Shown in pieces: positions 1-11,275 of a DNA stretch of 64,000 nucleotides (positions are counted from its first letter, which is position 1; every line of letters starts with the position of its first letter). Source of the DNA: Myrica gale (Eukaryota; Streptophyta; Magnoliopsida; Fagales; Myricaceae); contig OZ005607.1 of assembly GCA_963930655.1 (NCBI GenBank), forward strand, positions 17,806,374 through 17,870,373. The letters are read 5' to 3'. A program made the translations under genes and the position numbers. The notes beneath the pieces were generated by a model. It worked only from the letters and a program-made list of their open reading frames with translations, was not told the DNA's origin and did no database searches.

Positions 1-893
1 GCCATCACACAGTGAAAATTTTTCCATATGACAACTAGTATCAATGCTTCCGTTTGAAGGATCATACCTGGTGGAGCTACTCAAGACTTGAAGAAAGCGT
101 GTTGCTAGGCTCGAAGCTTTGCGGGGATACCAATAGAGGGATCCTCCTCCTCAATCTATGAGTGTTTTGATGTGGCCATTCGTGATATTCAGACGTTGCA
201 AGCCTCTTTTAGGCAGCACTCTGCCTCCATTATGAAAAGATTGGAGGACCGAGTAGAGGAGCATGCCACTTTTGCTACTCATTGAATGGCAGGGATACTA
301 GAAAAGATCAAGTCCTTGAAGGACTACTTACAGACTAAGCTGGTGATCCTTAAGAAGGCTATTAGATTACTTCCTCGTAAAGGGAAAGCCCCATTCCGAT
401 TTAAGGTTCCAGACCCCTTGCCTTTCACAAGGGCATGATATGCAAAAGAGCTAGAGAAATTTCTCTGGGACATGGAGCAATTCTTTCAAGTTGTCTGTGT
501 TTTTGAAGAAGAGAAGTTGACATTTGCAACAATGTATCTATCAAGGGATACCAAACTCTAGTGGTGATCTCGACTAGAGGACAACCTTAGGGCGGGATGA
601 CCTAAGATTATCACCTGAGAGTCCTTACGGAAGGAGCTTGAGGATCAATTATTGCATAGCAACAAAGCTTGGGTTGCAAAGGGGTCCCTAAGTCCGATAA
701 AGGAAGTAAATTCTGAGGCCCAACCTGTGTTGGGTAGTGCCTCAGGAGTGCCCATAAAGGTAGTGGAATGGAAAAGGGTGGCTGGATTTCCTTACTGTGC
801 CCCTGGATGATTTCGACATCATCTTGGGAAATTAATTCTTCGTGCAGACAAAGGCTAGACCAATCCCATTTTTGCGAGCTCTGCTAGTCATAG
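1..893 (+). mobile_element. Decayed Ty3/gypsy gag-protease remnant
   Basis: Plus-strand reading in shifting frames gives a plant Ty3/gypsy Gag core near 405-690, including the run AKELEKFLWDMEQFFQV and a later KELEDQLLHSNKAWVA-like stretch. Near 797-832 the stretch VPLDDFDIILGN resembles the segment following retropepsin in Gypsy polyproteins. Many stops and frameshifts interrupt it, and there is no long ORF. The left end lies outside the window; on the right it is cut at a Copia-type LTR start (TGTTGGC, 894). Between Gag and protease the expected zinc knuckle is not visible, so DNA has probably been lost. Family call is fairly safe; exact limits are not. Confidence 0.6.
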
Positions 894-1545
894 TGTTGGC
901 TTTTAGTCACAATTCATATTTTTATGATAACAATAAAGAAATTGAAATGGATAATCAAGATCTAGAGGAGCACGGAAATACAAATTGATCAAGCAATGAC
1001 CAAATCATGTCAAACAACTTAGAAGTAAAGACTAAAGACTCTAGGGTAAACTTTGTATTTCTAAGTTCTCATTACTATCAATGATTTGAATCACACATTG
1101 CATTTCATTCAAACCAAGTATAAACCTTTTTATCTCAAGTTTGAAAAATAAAAATATGTCTCTCAAAGTATTTTCAAATCATACCTTTATAACTCCTAAA
1201 TCACTTTTATATCATTAGGGAATTAGATTTTGAGATAGAGTCTTAACAAGGTCGAAATCAAGGTTTAAAATTGACAAGGCTGCAGTCGAGCAGGTTTATA
1301 TATCAGTCGACCCAAGATCGACCATTTCATATAACGGTCGATCAGAACAGTTTTTCAAAATGTCAGCGCGCCTGCATTTATGACCGTTGGGAGAACGGAC
1401 ATTTGTAGCAGTTAACCGGTACAACTACAATTTTGATAGTCTCATCCCAAATGGCTATTTTTTCTTGGAGGCTTATATAAAGATTACTCTTAAGCTTGCC
1501 AAACATAGTAGAACGACAATTGATCATTTATTAAGCTTGAGTGAT
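894..1545 (+). repeat. Copia-type LTR fragment, plus orientation
   Basis: Begins TGTTGGCTTTTAGTCACAAT, like the LTR at 34962, and follows the same order: the gattttgatgatt-like start, ATCGACC/GTCGACC motifs near 1270-1345, and a TATATAA box at 1474-1480. It ends near 1545 where sequence turns into the inverted gag fragment of a related element. It is a diverged relative of the LTRs at 2102, 8899 and 34962. The 3' part (R/U5 with the CTCACA end) is missing. The right boundary is approximate. Confidence 0.55.
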
Positions 1546-2100
1546 ATCAATACCTTTAAATCTTATCGAAACCAAGTGCATTCCGAGCATTTAAAATATT
1601 GTTAAATCTAGTATATATGTCACTAATGGATTCATTTACTTTCATCTCAAAATAATTTGTTGATTTTTTACTCTTTGACTTGACTTGTTCCTTCTTCAGT
1701 AATTTCTAGAGTATGTCATATATCTCTAGCATTTGAACAAGATGAAATTCAATTAAACTATCCTCTATTTAAAGTAAAATATAATATGTCCATGGCTCTT
1801 GCATCTAGAGAAATTTTCTTTTTGTCATTTGCATCATATTCATTTTCGTTTTTTAGCGATTTCACTTCTCCAACCTTTTTTGTAGGCACATGAAGACCAT
1901 TCACAATGCATAACCACAAATCATAATCAATAGATTGAAAATAAATTATCATCTTGACTTTTCAATATGAATAATCATTTCCATAAAAAAATTAAGGTCT
2001 AAGTGTGGAAAGCCATTCAATTTGATTGTTGAAACTTGAGTTTATCATTCTAACTCAAGATTTTTAAATCTTGTAAACGAGCACCAAACTCTGATACCAA
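1546..2100 (-). pseudogene. Copia gag fragment (UBN2/DUF4219-like), broken
   Basis: Minus-strand codons near 1758-1952 read YFQSIDYDLWLCIVNG and LKNENEYDANDKKKISLDA, nearly the same as the Gag at 36261-36997. The Gag start lies near 2053 and is followed within about 25 codons by a stop. Towards 1546 the frame fades but Gag-like sequence (a TRF-type stretch) remains visible. A primer-binding site complementary to the initiator tRNA-Met (reads TGGTATCAGAG on the minus strand) sits at about 2087-2099, directly before the Gag start, so this belongs to the LTR at 2102-3336. Protease, integrase and RT are absent. Confidence 0.7.
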
Positions 2101-2101
2101 T

Positions 2102-3336
2102 TGTAATTCCTAGGATTAAGGCAACCCAAGAGGGGGTGAATTGAGTTTCCAAACTTTTTCGCTTATAACCCTCAAAATCGTGTTTGCAAAGTAAAGTTTA
2201 GCACAAGTATATTGATGCAACAAGTAAACAAGCATGATTGATTTTAAGTGGTTCGGCAAACTTGCCTACATCCACCCCTCAAGCTCCTTTACCGAGCCTT
2301 GAGGTTTATACACTATCTTCCAAATAGCGTACACTCTAGCTTCCGGATGCTAGAGAACCTTACAAGTGATTTCTCGAGCTCAACACTCACAACCCAAGTG
2401 ATTTTTCGGGCTCACCACTCACAACCCAACCAAGCTTGAGATATACCCTCTCTAAGCTTCTTCTTTAGTGAACAACCACACTAAAGGAATCACCTTTTTT
2501 GAATTGAAAGATAAAATAAATGAACTCTCTCAAAGAGTGGATAATAAAATGAAAAGCTCTATCTCTTTGATTCACACAATGACAAGGATAAGAAAGTGTA
2601 ATTTGTGTGAATGATATGAGAAATATGAAATAAGAAGGTTTAAGATCTTTATTAGGCTATAGAAATGATATGTGGTCGTTCTCCTTTGTTTTGAGACAAT
2701 AGGAAGGTCTTTATATATGTCACATTAGAATACTAGCCGTTTTTAGCCATTAAGGGTCGATCTCTCAAAATTCAAGATGAGTCGATCGATTGCTACATGA
2801 ACGAATCGACCGCTGCAGGTTACCGTTACCCAACGGTCATAATGTCAAAATGGATCTCTTTTAAAAATCACATATTGGTCGACCTCTACATCAAGCGGTT
2901 GTAGGCCGGTCGACCTTCACAACTTAAGCACATGATACTGTTCATTGAAAATCGTGATTATGACCAACTTGATTCACACAATTTTAAAGACTAACTTCTC
3001 ATAAGTATACAAAAGGTTTGGGAGTTCAATTGGGGTGATTTGAAACTATTAAAAATATTTTAGTCTTTCAAACAAAAGGTAAAACAGTTTATGCACATTT
3101 TGAAAGATATGCAAGTGTGTCATTCAAATCCTTGGCAAAAGTGAAACTAAGAGTTACAAGATTATAACCTATGGTCTTGAATCTTCACTTTTGAGCTCCT
3201 TGCATATTCTTGATCTTCAATCTTCTAGTCTTTGGCTCATTGATAAAAAAAGTATTTGTCTCTAAAGATGTCTACTTTGTAAACTTAATCCATTTATTGA
3301 AATCATCAAAATATCGATTGTGAACAAAAGCGAACA
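2102..3336 (-). repeat. Copia 5' LTR, minus orientation (1235 bp)
   Basis: On the minus strand it begins TGTTCGCTTTTGTTCACAAT at 3336 and ends AGGAATTACA at 2102, next to a tRNA-Met primer site. Length is close to the 1245-bp LTR at 34962. The U3 shows several GGTCGACC-like palindromes (about 2755-2920). The GAGGTTGTGAGTGG-type and AACCACTTAAAATCA-type blocks are shared with the other copies. The upstream end abuts a LINE fragment. No matching target-site duplication was found because the partner LTR is missing. Confidence 0.75.
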
Positions 3337-3339
3337 AAT

Positions 3340-3694
3340 ATTATGCAATGGGTGGGTTCTAGTGATGGTACTTTCATTGTTAAGTCTCATTATGGTTTTA
3401 TTGATGGTGGTAGGTCCGAGGTTTTCCCATGGCGTGGAGTGTGGAGGTCCAAGGTCCCTATGAGAGTTTCGTTCTTTATGTGGGAGGCCACACATGGTAA
3501 AATTTTGACTATTGACAATTTGAGAAGGAGGGAAATTTGTGTGGCTGATTGGTGTTGTTTGTGTAAGAAAGATAGGGAATCAGTTAACCATGTTCTTTTG
3601 CACTATTTGATGGCTAGAGGGTTTTGGTCTTTTGTGCTCCGTATTATGAATCTTCATTGGGTTATGCCTTGGACGATGGGGATGTTCCTATCAT
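3340..3694 (+). pseudogene. LINE ORF2 C-terminal fragment (zf-RVT domain)
   Basis: An open frame reads GVWRSKVPMRVSFFMWEA, then CCLCKKDRESVNHVLLHY. This is the zinc-binding domain found after reverse transcriptase in plant L1-like LINEs (pattern W..K.P.....W....I.T...L, then C..C......H...C). The last Cys of the usual HLLLHC is Tyr here. Endonuclease and RT are missing. The frame stops making sense at about 3694, where Gypsy LTR sequence starts. The logical continuation (GRKFVDPLAKAIWKIVPL) appears at 10906, so this may be the left half of a LINE split by insertion. Confidence 0.75.
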
Positions 3695-4066
3695 GTCCCT
3701 TGTGCTCGTATTAGTCTTTAAGCTCTATTTATAGTAACAGAGGTGCATACATGGTGAGATTACGACACGTTCTTATCCTATGGGTATCAAGACTGTAATA
3801 GTAACCTTGGGATGTTTAAAGATTACTATATAGTATAGAAAACTAGCGAAAGACTTCTAAGATAAATATTCACAATTAACCAGGAGAAAATGAAAGTCAA
3901 TTTAGAAGGAGATTAAAGAGATATACTGACAAACAAACAAGTCATAACAAGAAAACAGTACTCAAGAAAAACATAAGAACGAAAAAACAAACCAAGCTGC
4001 TGAGGTTAGGGATTAGGGAAATACAGCTCCTAGGCTACATAAGTAAGTCTATAATGAAATCTCTAA
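3695..4066 (-). repeat. Gypsy-type LTR, 3' end piece (minus)
   Basis: This segment is the inverse complement of about 7085-7470 with visible but limited divergence (roughly four bases in five match by eye). On the minus strand it finishes with CTAATACGAGCAC, AGGGACATGATA, matching the likely LTR terminus of the plus copy at 7470. It abuts the LINE fragment at 3694. It is taken as the 3' remnant of the minus-strand Gypsy element that begins at 10893. Confidence 0.55.
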
Positions 4067-4419
4067 CCCTATTATTTAACTGTTTGATTATTGGAAAGCA
4101 GGTTATAGTGTGATTGGAATTTTACTAACCATTTTACTCATTTCAGTGTCCTGGAATTTTTTATAAATTATTTTTAATTGCTAGAAAAGACTATTTTGCC
4201 CCTAAATCTTGTTTTAGCCCTAATTTCTTCTATAAACCCTAATTTTCTTGAATCTTTTTGCTTGAAATATTTTATTTCCTTTTTTAATAAGGGTTTTTTG
4301 GTTTGGATTGCATGTTATAGTGTGATTGGGCTTGTAAAACACTTGATTTGGGGCCTCTCTTCAGCCCACTACCCATCCCATGTCAGCACCTCCTTTGACT
4401 AGTAAAAATAGGTCAAAGG

Positions 4420-4903
4420 CTTTGGCTAGAATATGATAACCTTGATAGAGAACAGGCAATAGTAGCTCTCTGGAAATATTGTCTTGGAGGAAAGAAGTAC
4501 ATTGATGTTATCATGCAGTATCTTGGCTGTGTAAATCTCACCTTAAACCTTCTTAGATCAGAGTCTAGCTCCACTTGTGAAGTAGAGGCAGGCCTCCTTC
4601 GATCAATTTCTTCAGTTAATTTATACAAGGAATTAATAGCAAACAGTGGAGCAATTGAAGAGATACCAATTTCTGGGTGCAAGGAATAAGGTATACCTTG
4701 AACCCCTTTTACAGGTAAAGGAGCAGAGTATGTCTACTTTGTGAAACTTGTTTGTTTATGAGAAGCTTAGAGGGAAACTTGCAAACAACGATTTCTTGCC
4801 TCTACTTGTTAAGTCCCTTGATGATGAGGACGTAAAAGTTCAGGAAGCAGCAGGAGGGATTTTTACAAATTTAGCATTGAGCCACTTTAATCACAGCAAT
4901 TGT
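4420..4903 (+). pseudogene. Captured ARM-repeat protein gene fragment
   Basis: Codons from 4420 read LWLEYDNLDREQ, ALWKYCLGGKKYIDVIMQ and AGLLRSISSVNLYKELIA. After a diverged stretch and a change of frame, VKEQSMSTL is followed by a stop, then VYEKLRGKLANNDFLPLL, KSLDDEDVKVQEAAGG and NLALSHFNH. This is the armadillo-repeat region of a plant ARM-repeat superfamily protein (identified from family memory). Lesions: TAA near 4687, and TGA at 4742-4744 where a Trp codon is expected. Both gene ends are missing. It lies between opposed Gypsy LTR segments, so it is either a host gene remnant broken by insertions or a captured fragment. Confidence 0.65.
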
Positions 4904-4984
4904 CACCTTTCAGTCGTAGTACATAGTACGATACGTGTGTTCTAATATTTTGCTTCAAGGCTTGCATAGACCTCTTAATCTAGT

Positions 4985-7470
4985 GATAGGTAAGATGATT
5001 TTGTCCTTCTAAACCCTAGCATGATAGATGATAACCCTAGGATCTAACCATGGTCAAGACGGGTATAAATAGCAAGCTCTTGTGAAAAAAAATTTCATTG
5101 ATCTTGTTCGACAATCATAGAGAGAGGGAGAGTGATAGCGAGTTTGAAGGAAAGGAGAAAGGAGGAGGTTCTAGCGGAATTGTTCTAGGAGGTGATTTTT
5201 GAATAATTTGGGTAAATCTTGGAGTTATATTGAGATTTGTGTTTTGTGATGTTATTTTGATGGTGTTAGATCCTAATATCAATTTTCATGTAGGTTTTGA
5301 GATTATCAAGGCTTAAAGAGATTAATTGAGGTAAGAGGTTAGTTTGCATGTTAATGGTGTTATTAGCTTTTTTATGTTTTACGTTAGTAACATGCTATTC
5401 TATGATCTGTAACTCTTCATTAGGATAATTATGTGCTAGAGTGATTATTTTGGTGAGATGTTAGAAGGTTAGGTATTTTTACCCCTTTGATGCTTTTGTG
5501 ATGATTTTTTTTATATTTATTTTGCATGGCACGATTTCGAGGACCTTTTAAAAATTATTAGAATCATATAGGATTGAAATATTTGCTTAATTAGGTCAAA
5601 ACTAGTCTATTTTAGCTTATTTTTTATAACAGTGTGTTTAAGGATTTTTATTATATAGTAAACGACCTTTCTTTGCTGTTAAGTTTTGAGGTATGAAACT
5701 AGATACTATTAGGAGTCTCCAGTTAAAATTTCATGTCAATTGGAGTCAAGATGAATTAATTATGAATTTTTGAAGTTTTATTCAAAAATTGAGTTTTGAC
5801 TAAAAACGGGTCTGCTCTATATCAATTCGAATTGGGCTTGTTTTTCTGATCCTTATATTGATTTTTTGGACTTGATATCTTATATTTTTGCTAAGCTTTG
5901 GGCTTGGATAGTGGAGCCCAAAGTTATACCCCTATTGGACCTAAAATGACTTGTTTTTATAAAGCCATGCATGTGGGCTTCTTTTATTGCTTTTAGACCG
6001 GCCCAAGTAGCTCTCTACAGCCACTGATCCCACTTGAAAATGGGCTTGTTGGGTCCAAGTCTCCGTTGGACTTGAATTGATGAACTTAGCCTTTGACTTA
6101 TGTTGACTAATGAGAATGCTTATGTTTAACTGTTTGATTATTGGAAAGCATATCCGTTTATTTAAATGGTATTTATTTTAGAAATAAATACTAGTTTATG
6201 ATTGTGGAATATTTGCAAAGTCTTTTGCAAAAAGGATATGATTTTATGGAAATGATATATTTTTACAAAATATATCAAAGTTATGGATTATGGATATTGT
6301 AGTGTATTTGCATGACATTTGGCACTAATGAGATCAAGGATATGACATATATATAGAAAAGTTTATATGAGGTGTCGGTATCGATTACTAGGGTGTGCAA
6401 CCATCACTACCGGGTCGGATAGTCCCGGAGTATAAGGCAGAATGAGCCTTTACTCGTAAACTAGAACAGCGAAATGTTTAGGATTGTCCTAAAGTGCAGG
6501 GGAGATTGGACGCACAACTATGGCCACTAGGGGTGAATCAGATGGATTTTTTAAGGAAATGTGCAAGTAATAAAGAGCATTGCATTGCATAATGCGTGCT
6601 GCATCACTGCCTTCTATATGTTGTAACTATATACTGCATGACTGTATGTTGCAAATTGCATATCGCCTCACTGGTATTCTCTTTTGCTTATGAACTTCTT
6701 ATTGAACATGTATTGTTTGTAAGATTTTTATCACATGCTCCATCTCCCCTTACTGAGTCCTTAAGACTCACCCCTTTGTTTGTCCACTTTTATAAGACAG
6801 ATATGCCGATATTCTATTCTTTTGTTACCCATATCCTGGTCATCCACATCCGTGCCCTGGTCATTGACGTTCTGGAGGTTATCATGGACTCTCAGCCTTA
6901 CCTGATCTCGAAGGACTTGCCGCTAGACTTTCCCAAGGAGAATGGTCCCGTAGGGGGAGAACCGCCGCCACATTGACTGGATCGACCTCTTCGGCTCCTC
7001 AGACGAAGACTCCTTCTGAATAATGTTGTTGTCTTATGTTTCTTTTATTTTCTTGGTGTGTTTGTAAATATTTCTGAACAATAGAGTTAGAGACTTATTT
7101 GTAGGCTTACTTATGTCAGCCTAGGTGTTGTAATCTCTAACCCCAACAGTTTGGTTTGTTTGTTTTCCTTTTTATGATGTTGTTCTTGAGTATCATTTGT
7201 TATATAAGTCATGACTTGTTTGTGTGTCAATGTCTCTCTGATCTTCTTTTAACTTGATTTCTATTTTTTTCCTGCTTAATTTTTGAATATTTATCTAGTA
7301 ACTCTTCCGCTGGTTTTCTCTATATTGTATAGTAGTCTATAAATATTCAAAGGACATTACCACAATCTTGAGACTCATAGGATAAGAATGTGTCGTAATA
7401 TCTCCATTTATGCACCTCTATTACTACAAAGAGAGCTTAGAAACTAATACGAGCACGAGGGACGTGAAAG
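4985..7470 (+). repeat. Long Gypsy-type LTR, plus copy
   Basis: Contains a promoter-like TATAAATAG at about 5071, a purine-rich leader, then GAGGTAAGAGGTTAGTTTGCATGTTA-like sequence that could be a splice donor. The AT-rich middle, the block at 6365-6500 (GGTGTCGGTATCGATTAC) and the ACTGAGTCC...GACTCACCCC block near 6752 are typical of plant Gypsy LTRs. Most of 4985-6750 is matched, inverted, by 7471-8893. The expected start (TGTAATACCCCGACC, seen at 10893) is missing here. A 126-codon ORF at 6596-6976 is probably incidental. No internal coding domains are attached. Confidence 0.5.
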
Positions 7471-8893
7471 GGAATGGGGGCACGTGAAGACAACCATACA
7501 AGCAATACACATATGTTCAATAAGCAGTTCATAAGTAAATGAGTGTACCAGTGTAATGATATGCAGTATGCAACATGCAATATGCCATAATGCAGTATGC
7601 AATGCAATGCTCTTATCCGCTCCTTTAATGCACCTTTCCTTTACAAATCAACTTATTCACCCCCAATGGCCAGGGTTGTGCATCCATTCTGTCTTCTACT
7701 TCGGGGCCATCCGTAGTTATGGTTGCACTCCCCAGTGATCGGTACCGTCCCACCATATAAATTTTTCCATAGGTGTCATATCTTTTATCTCATTAGTGCC
7801 AAATGACATGCAAATGCACTACAATATCCATAATTCATAACTTTAATGTATTTTTCACAAAAATATATCCTTACCTTGAATCATAAAATCATTTCCTTTA
7901 AAATCAATAACTTTGTAAAAGATTTTGAAATATATCACATCCATAACTTGTATTTATTTCAAAAATAAATATCATTTAAATAAATCGAAAAACTTGGCCA
8001 AATTAACAACCAATTAAGCATAAAGTTTTCATTCATCAAACATAGGCCAAGTTTATAAGTCCAAGTCCATTAGATACATGAGCTTGGGCTTGCTGGCAAA
8101 TCCATTTTCAAATAAGGTTAGTAGCTATAGAGAGCTACTTGGGCCGTTCAAAAGCAAGAAAAGAGGCCCAACATTTATGGCCTTTTAAAACAAGTTATTT
8201 GGGTCCAAAAAGATATCTAACTTTGGACTCCACTTTCAAAGCTCAAAGCTTAGCCAAAACACAAGAATTCAAGTCCATAAAGATAGTACAAATGTTAGTA
8301 AATAGGCTCAATTCAAATAGATAATAAGTAGACACTAATCTTCAAAATCCTCTAGATTCTAACCAACCTAATCCTTTTTCTAACACATGAACATCATAAT
8401 GAAGAGTTCCAGGTCATTGTATAACATGTTACTAACCTAAAACCTTAAAATGCTATTAACAAGACTAACATGCAAACTAACCCCTTACCTCTCTTGATCT
8501 CTCTTGGTCTTTAATGATCTCTTGAGTATCAAAAACCTCCATTAAGCTCACTGTTAGTATCAATAACCAAGATAATAACCTCTAAACACCAGATCTCATG
8601 ATACCTCAACATTTTTGCAACTTTTTTCCAAAAATTCTTCTTCTTCTTCTTCTTCTTTTCTCTAGGGTAGCGTGGCTCCTTTCTCTCCTCCTTTCTCCTC
8701 ATTTCTCCAACTCTGCCTCACTCTCTCTTTCTCTAAGAAATGGCCGGATGAAAGTGTGAATAATTCCTTCACACAATGGCTCCTATTTATACTACCACTA
8801 ACTAGTGTTAGTTCTCTAGAGTTAGTTTAGGCTTCCTAGGGATAAGTAGGTGTCTAGGCTTAGCTTAGGTGATCTACTAAAGTATTAGAAGGT
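7471..8893 (-). repeat. Long Gypsy-type LTR, minus copy (inner part)
   Basis: The minus strand repeats the plus copy: TATAAATAG near 8783-8791, a purine-rich leader with a (GAA)n run opposite the (TTC)n at about 8636-8656, GAGGTAAGGGGTTAGTTTGC opposite about 8480, then the GGTACCGATCACTGG block near 7740. It is cut at about 7471, where it meets the end of the plus copy. At 8894 it is interrupted by a Copia solo LTR and resumes at 10185. Confidence 0.55.
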
Positions 8894-8898
8894 GATTG

Positions 8899-10179
8899 TG
8901 TGAGTCCTAGGATTAAGGCAACCCAAGAGGCGGGGTGAATTGATTTTCTAAACTTTTTGTTTTTGACCCTCAAAATCCTGTTTGCAAGTAAATGCTACTT
9001 TAGCACAATTATATATATGCAACAAGTATAAATAAGTGTTAAATATAAAGAGAATGGTAAGAGAAGTAAACACGTGATTTTTAGGTGGTTCGGCAAACCT
9101 TCCTACATCCACCCCACAAGCTCTTTCATCAAGCCTTGGTGTTTTTCACTATTCTTCAATAGCATGCACTCTAGCGTCCGGGTGCTATAGAACCGTACAA
9201 GTGTTTTTCTCGGGCTCAAAACTGAAACCCACCAAGTGGTTTTTCGGATGCACCACTCACAACCTCACCAAGCTTGAAATATATCATATCTAAGCTTCTT
9301 CTTTAGTGAACAACCTCATTAAAGGAATCACCTCTCTTTATATAAAGATTGAAGAATAAAACTCTCTCAAATAGTAGATATGAAAGTGAAAAACTCTGTC
9401 TCTTTATTCACGCAAAGACAAAGATATGAAAATGTGTTTTATGTTAATGATATGATAAATATGGAATATAAAGGTTTGAAATATTTCTCAAGTGTTATAA
9501 ATGATATGTGGTCGTTGTGTATGAATTTCAAACATTATGAATGTGTATTTATAAGCCACATATGAAAACTAGTCGTTTATAGCCGTTGGGAGTCGTCTGT
9601 TAAAACGAGTCGGCTGACCGCTACATGAACTGGTCCACCGCTTCAAGTTACCGTTACCCAATAGTCATATTGTCAAAAGCTCAACGTCTCTATTTACAAA
9701 ATCAACCGATGGACCGCTATACCAAGCGGTCGAAGACCGGTCGACCACTTCATCAGCCGGTCGACCTCCTTAACTTAAGCACATATTCATTTAAAACCAC
9801 ATTTTATACCACTTTTAAACATTAATTTTAAAGACTTACTTCCCATAAGTATATGAAAGGTTTGAGAGTTTGATTAGGGTGTTTTGAAACCTTTAAAAGT
9901 ATTTTAATTTTTCAAACAAATTGTAAAACGGCTTATGCATGTTTTGAAAGATATGCAAGTGTGATTCATAATCCTTGTCAAAAGTGAAACAAAGAGTTAC
10001 AAGTCTTATACCTTATAGTCTTGAATCTTCACTTTTGAGAACCTTGCATCTTCTTAATCTTCTATCTTCAAGTCTTTTACTCTTTCATTAAAATGACTTT
10101 GTCTTTGAAGATGTATGTTTTATAAACTTGATCCATTTATTAAAATCATCAAAATCTTGATTGTGCACAAAATCCAATA
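8899..10179 (-). mobile_element. Copia solo LTR with 5-bp target duplication GATTG
   Basis: A 1281-bp LTR of the same family as those at 2102 and 34962, alone with no internal DNA. On the minus strand it starts TATTGGATTTTGTGCACAATC (the usual TG has become TA) and ends CTAGGACTCACA. It is flanked by GATTG at 8894-8898 and again at 10180-10184, a perfect 5-bp target-site duplication. The U3 carries GGTCGACC palindromes at about 9727-9772. A solo LTR is what remains after recombination between the two LTRs of one element. It sits inside the minus Gypsy LTR and is therefore younger. Confidence 0.9.
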
Positions 10180-10184
10180 GATTG

Positions 10185-10893
10185 GGCAGCAAGGGAGGCA
10201 ACTAATATGCTCTTTGACTACAAAACATTTCTTTGGGGACTAAACTAGGGGCTGGCTGATTTTTGACTTACAAATAGGTGGGCTGGGATTTGGAAATGGG
10301 CTGGGCGAAATGGGCTGGGCGAATTGGGCTTAAGAGATGTCCATTGAGATTTGTTTTCAAGCCTATATGCAATAAAACCTAATTTCTAGGCCTATTTTAG
10401 GTAATTAAAAGAAATAATTCTCAAAAATATTCCTAAGATGTACTGCTACCTTAGAACATGTCCTATTGGTTTAGTAATTAAGGGAGTAATGTAAATCAAG
10501 CAAAAAAGATTGAAGAGAAAATAAGGTTTTATAAGAAAATAGGGCTAAAACATGTATTCTTTTAGTATTTTCCAGCAATAAAATATAATATTTAAAAATA
10601 TTCAAGATATGGAAATGAGTAAAATAAGTAATCAAATCAAAAGGCTTAAAAAGATAAGAAAGATGATAATTTTTCTCATAATTATTGGATAGGTAAAACT
10701 ATTTTTAGGAATTTTCCCTATTTTAAAACTGATAAAATAATTAAATCCAAAAATAGTAATATAAATACTATTTACTATAATTAATTAAGAAAGTTAGGAT
10801 AAGTACGGATACTTAGTAATATAAATACTATTTACTATAATTAATTAAGAAAGTTAGGATAAGTACGGATACTTAGAGGGTCGGGGTATTACA
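10185..10893 (-). repeat. Gypsy LTR 5' end (U3), minus orientation
   Basis: On the minus strand the segment starts TGTAATACCCCGACCCTC at 10893, a start common among plant Gypsy LTRs. Continuity across the Copia solo LTR into 8893 is supported by the target duplication. The stretch is AT-rich and includes GGGCTGGGCGAA repeats near 10300-10330 and a perfect 60-bp tandem duplication. No coding potential was seen. Confidence 0.5.
10754..10873. repeat. Perfect 60-bp tandem duplication
   Basis: Bases 10754-10813 and 10814-10873 look identical: both run tagtaatataaatacta to gtacggatact. The period is exactly 60. It lies within the U3 of the Gypsy LTR. Confidence 0.9.
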
Positions 10894-11275
10894 GGTCTGT
10901 TGTCTTTGGGTAGGAAGTTTGTGGATCCGTTGGCCAAGGCTATTTGGAAGATAGTTCCGTTACGTATTTGGTTGTGTCTCTGGAGGGAGCGAAACAGTAG
11001 GTGTTTTAAGGATACAACTTCTTTTTTGGAGCGTTTGCATGATTGTTACGTATTTGGTTGTGCCTCTGGAGGGAGCGAAACAGTAGGTGTTTTAAGGATA
11101 CAACTTCGTCTTTTGGGCACATGCTATGTTAGGGGGTTGTTTTATAGATTTTGATGATTTCCTTAGCTTTTTTGCTTGTATGCTTTAAGTGATTTCAATA
11201 CAATCTTTGTACTGTTCTCGCTCTTTCTCGTTTTTCTTTTTAATAAAATTGTGCTTCATCATTAAAAAAATCATT
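10894..11275 (+). mobile_element. LINE 3' terminal fragment with A-rich tail
   Basis: The frame reads LGRKFVDPLAKAIWKIVPL then CLWRERNSRCF, the conserved end of plant L1-like ORF2 proteins. The 3'UTR follows with a polyadenylation-like AATAAAATT near 11242 and an A-rich end near 11262-11275. A 63-bp direct duplication with one mismatch (10959-11021 and 11045-11107) repeats the CLWRERN region and shifts the frame. It joins logically to the LINE piece ending at 3694. Confidence 0.7.

Noticed and set aside
6596-6976. 126-codon ORF in the plus Gypsy LTR
   Set aside because: Lies wholly in LTR sequence, has no protein family features, and the inverted copy does not keep the frame.
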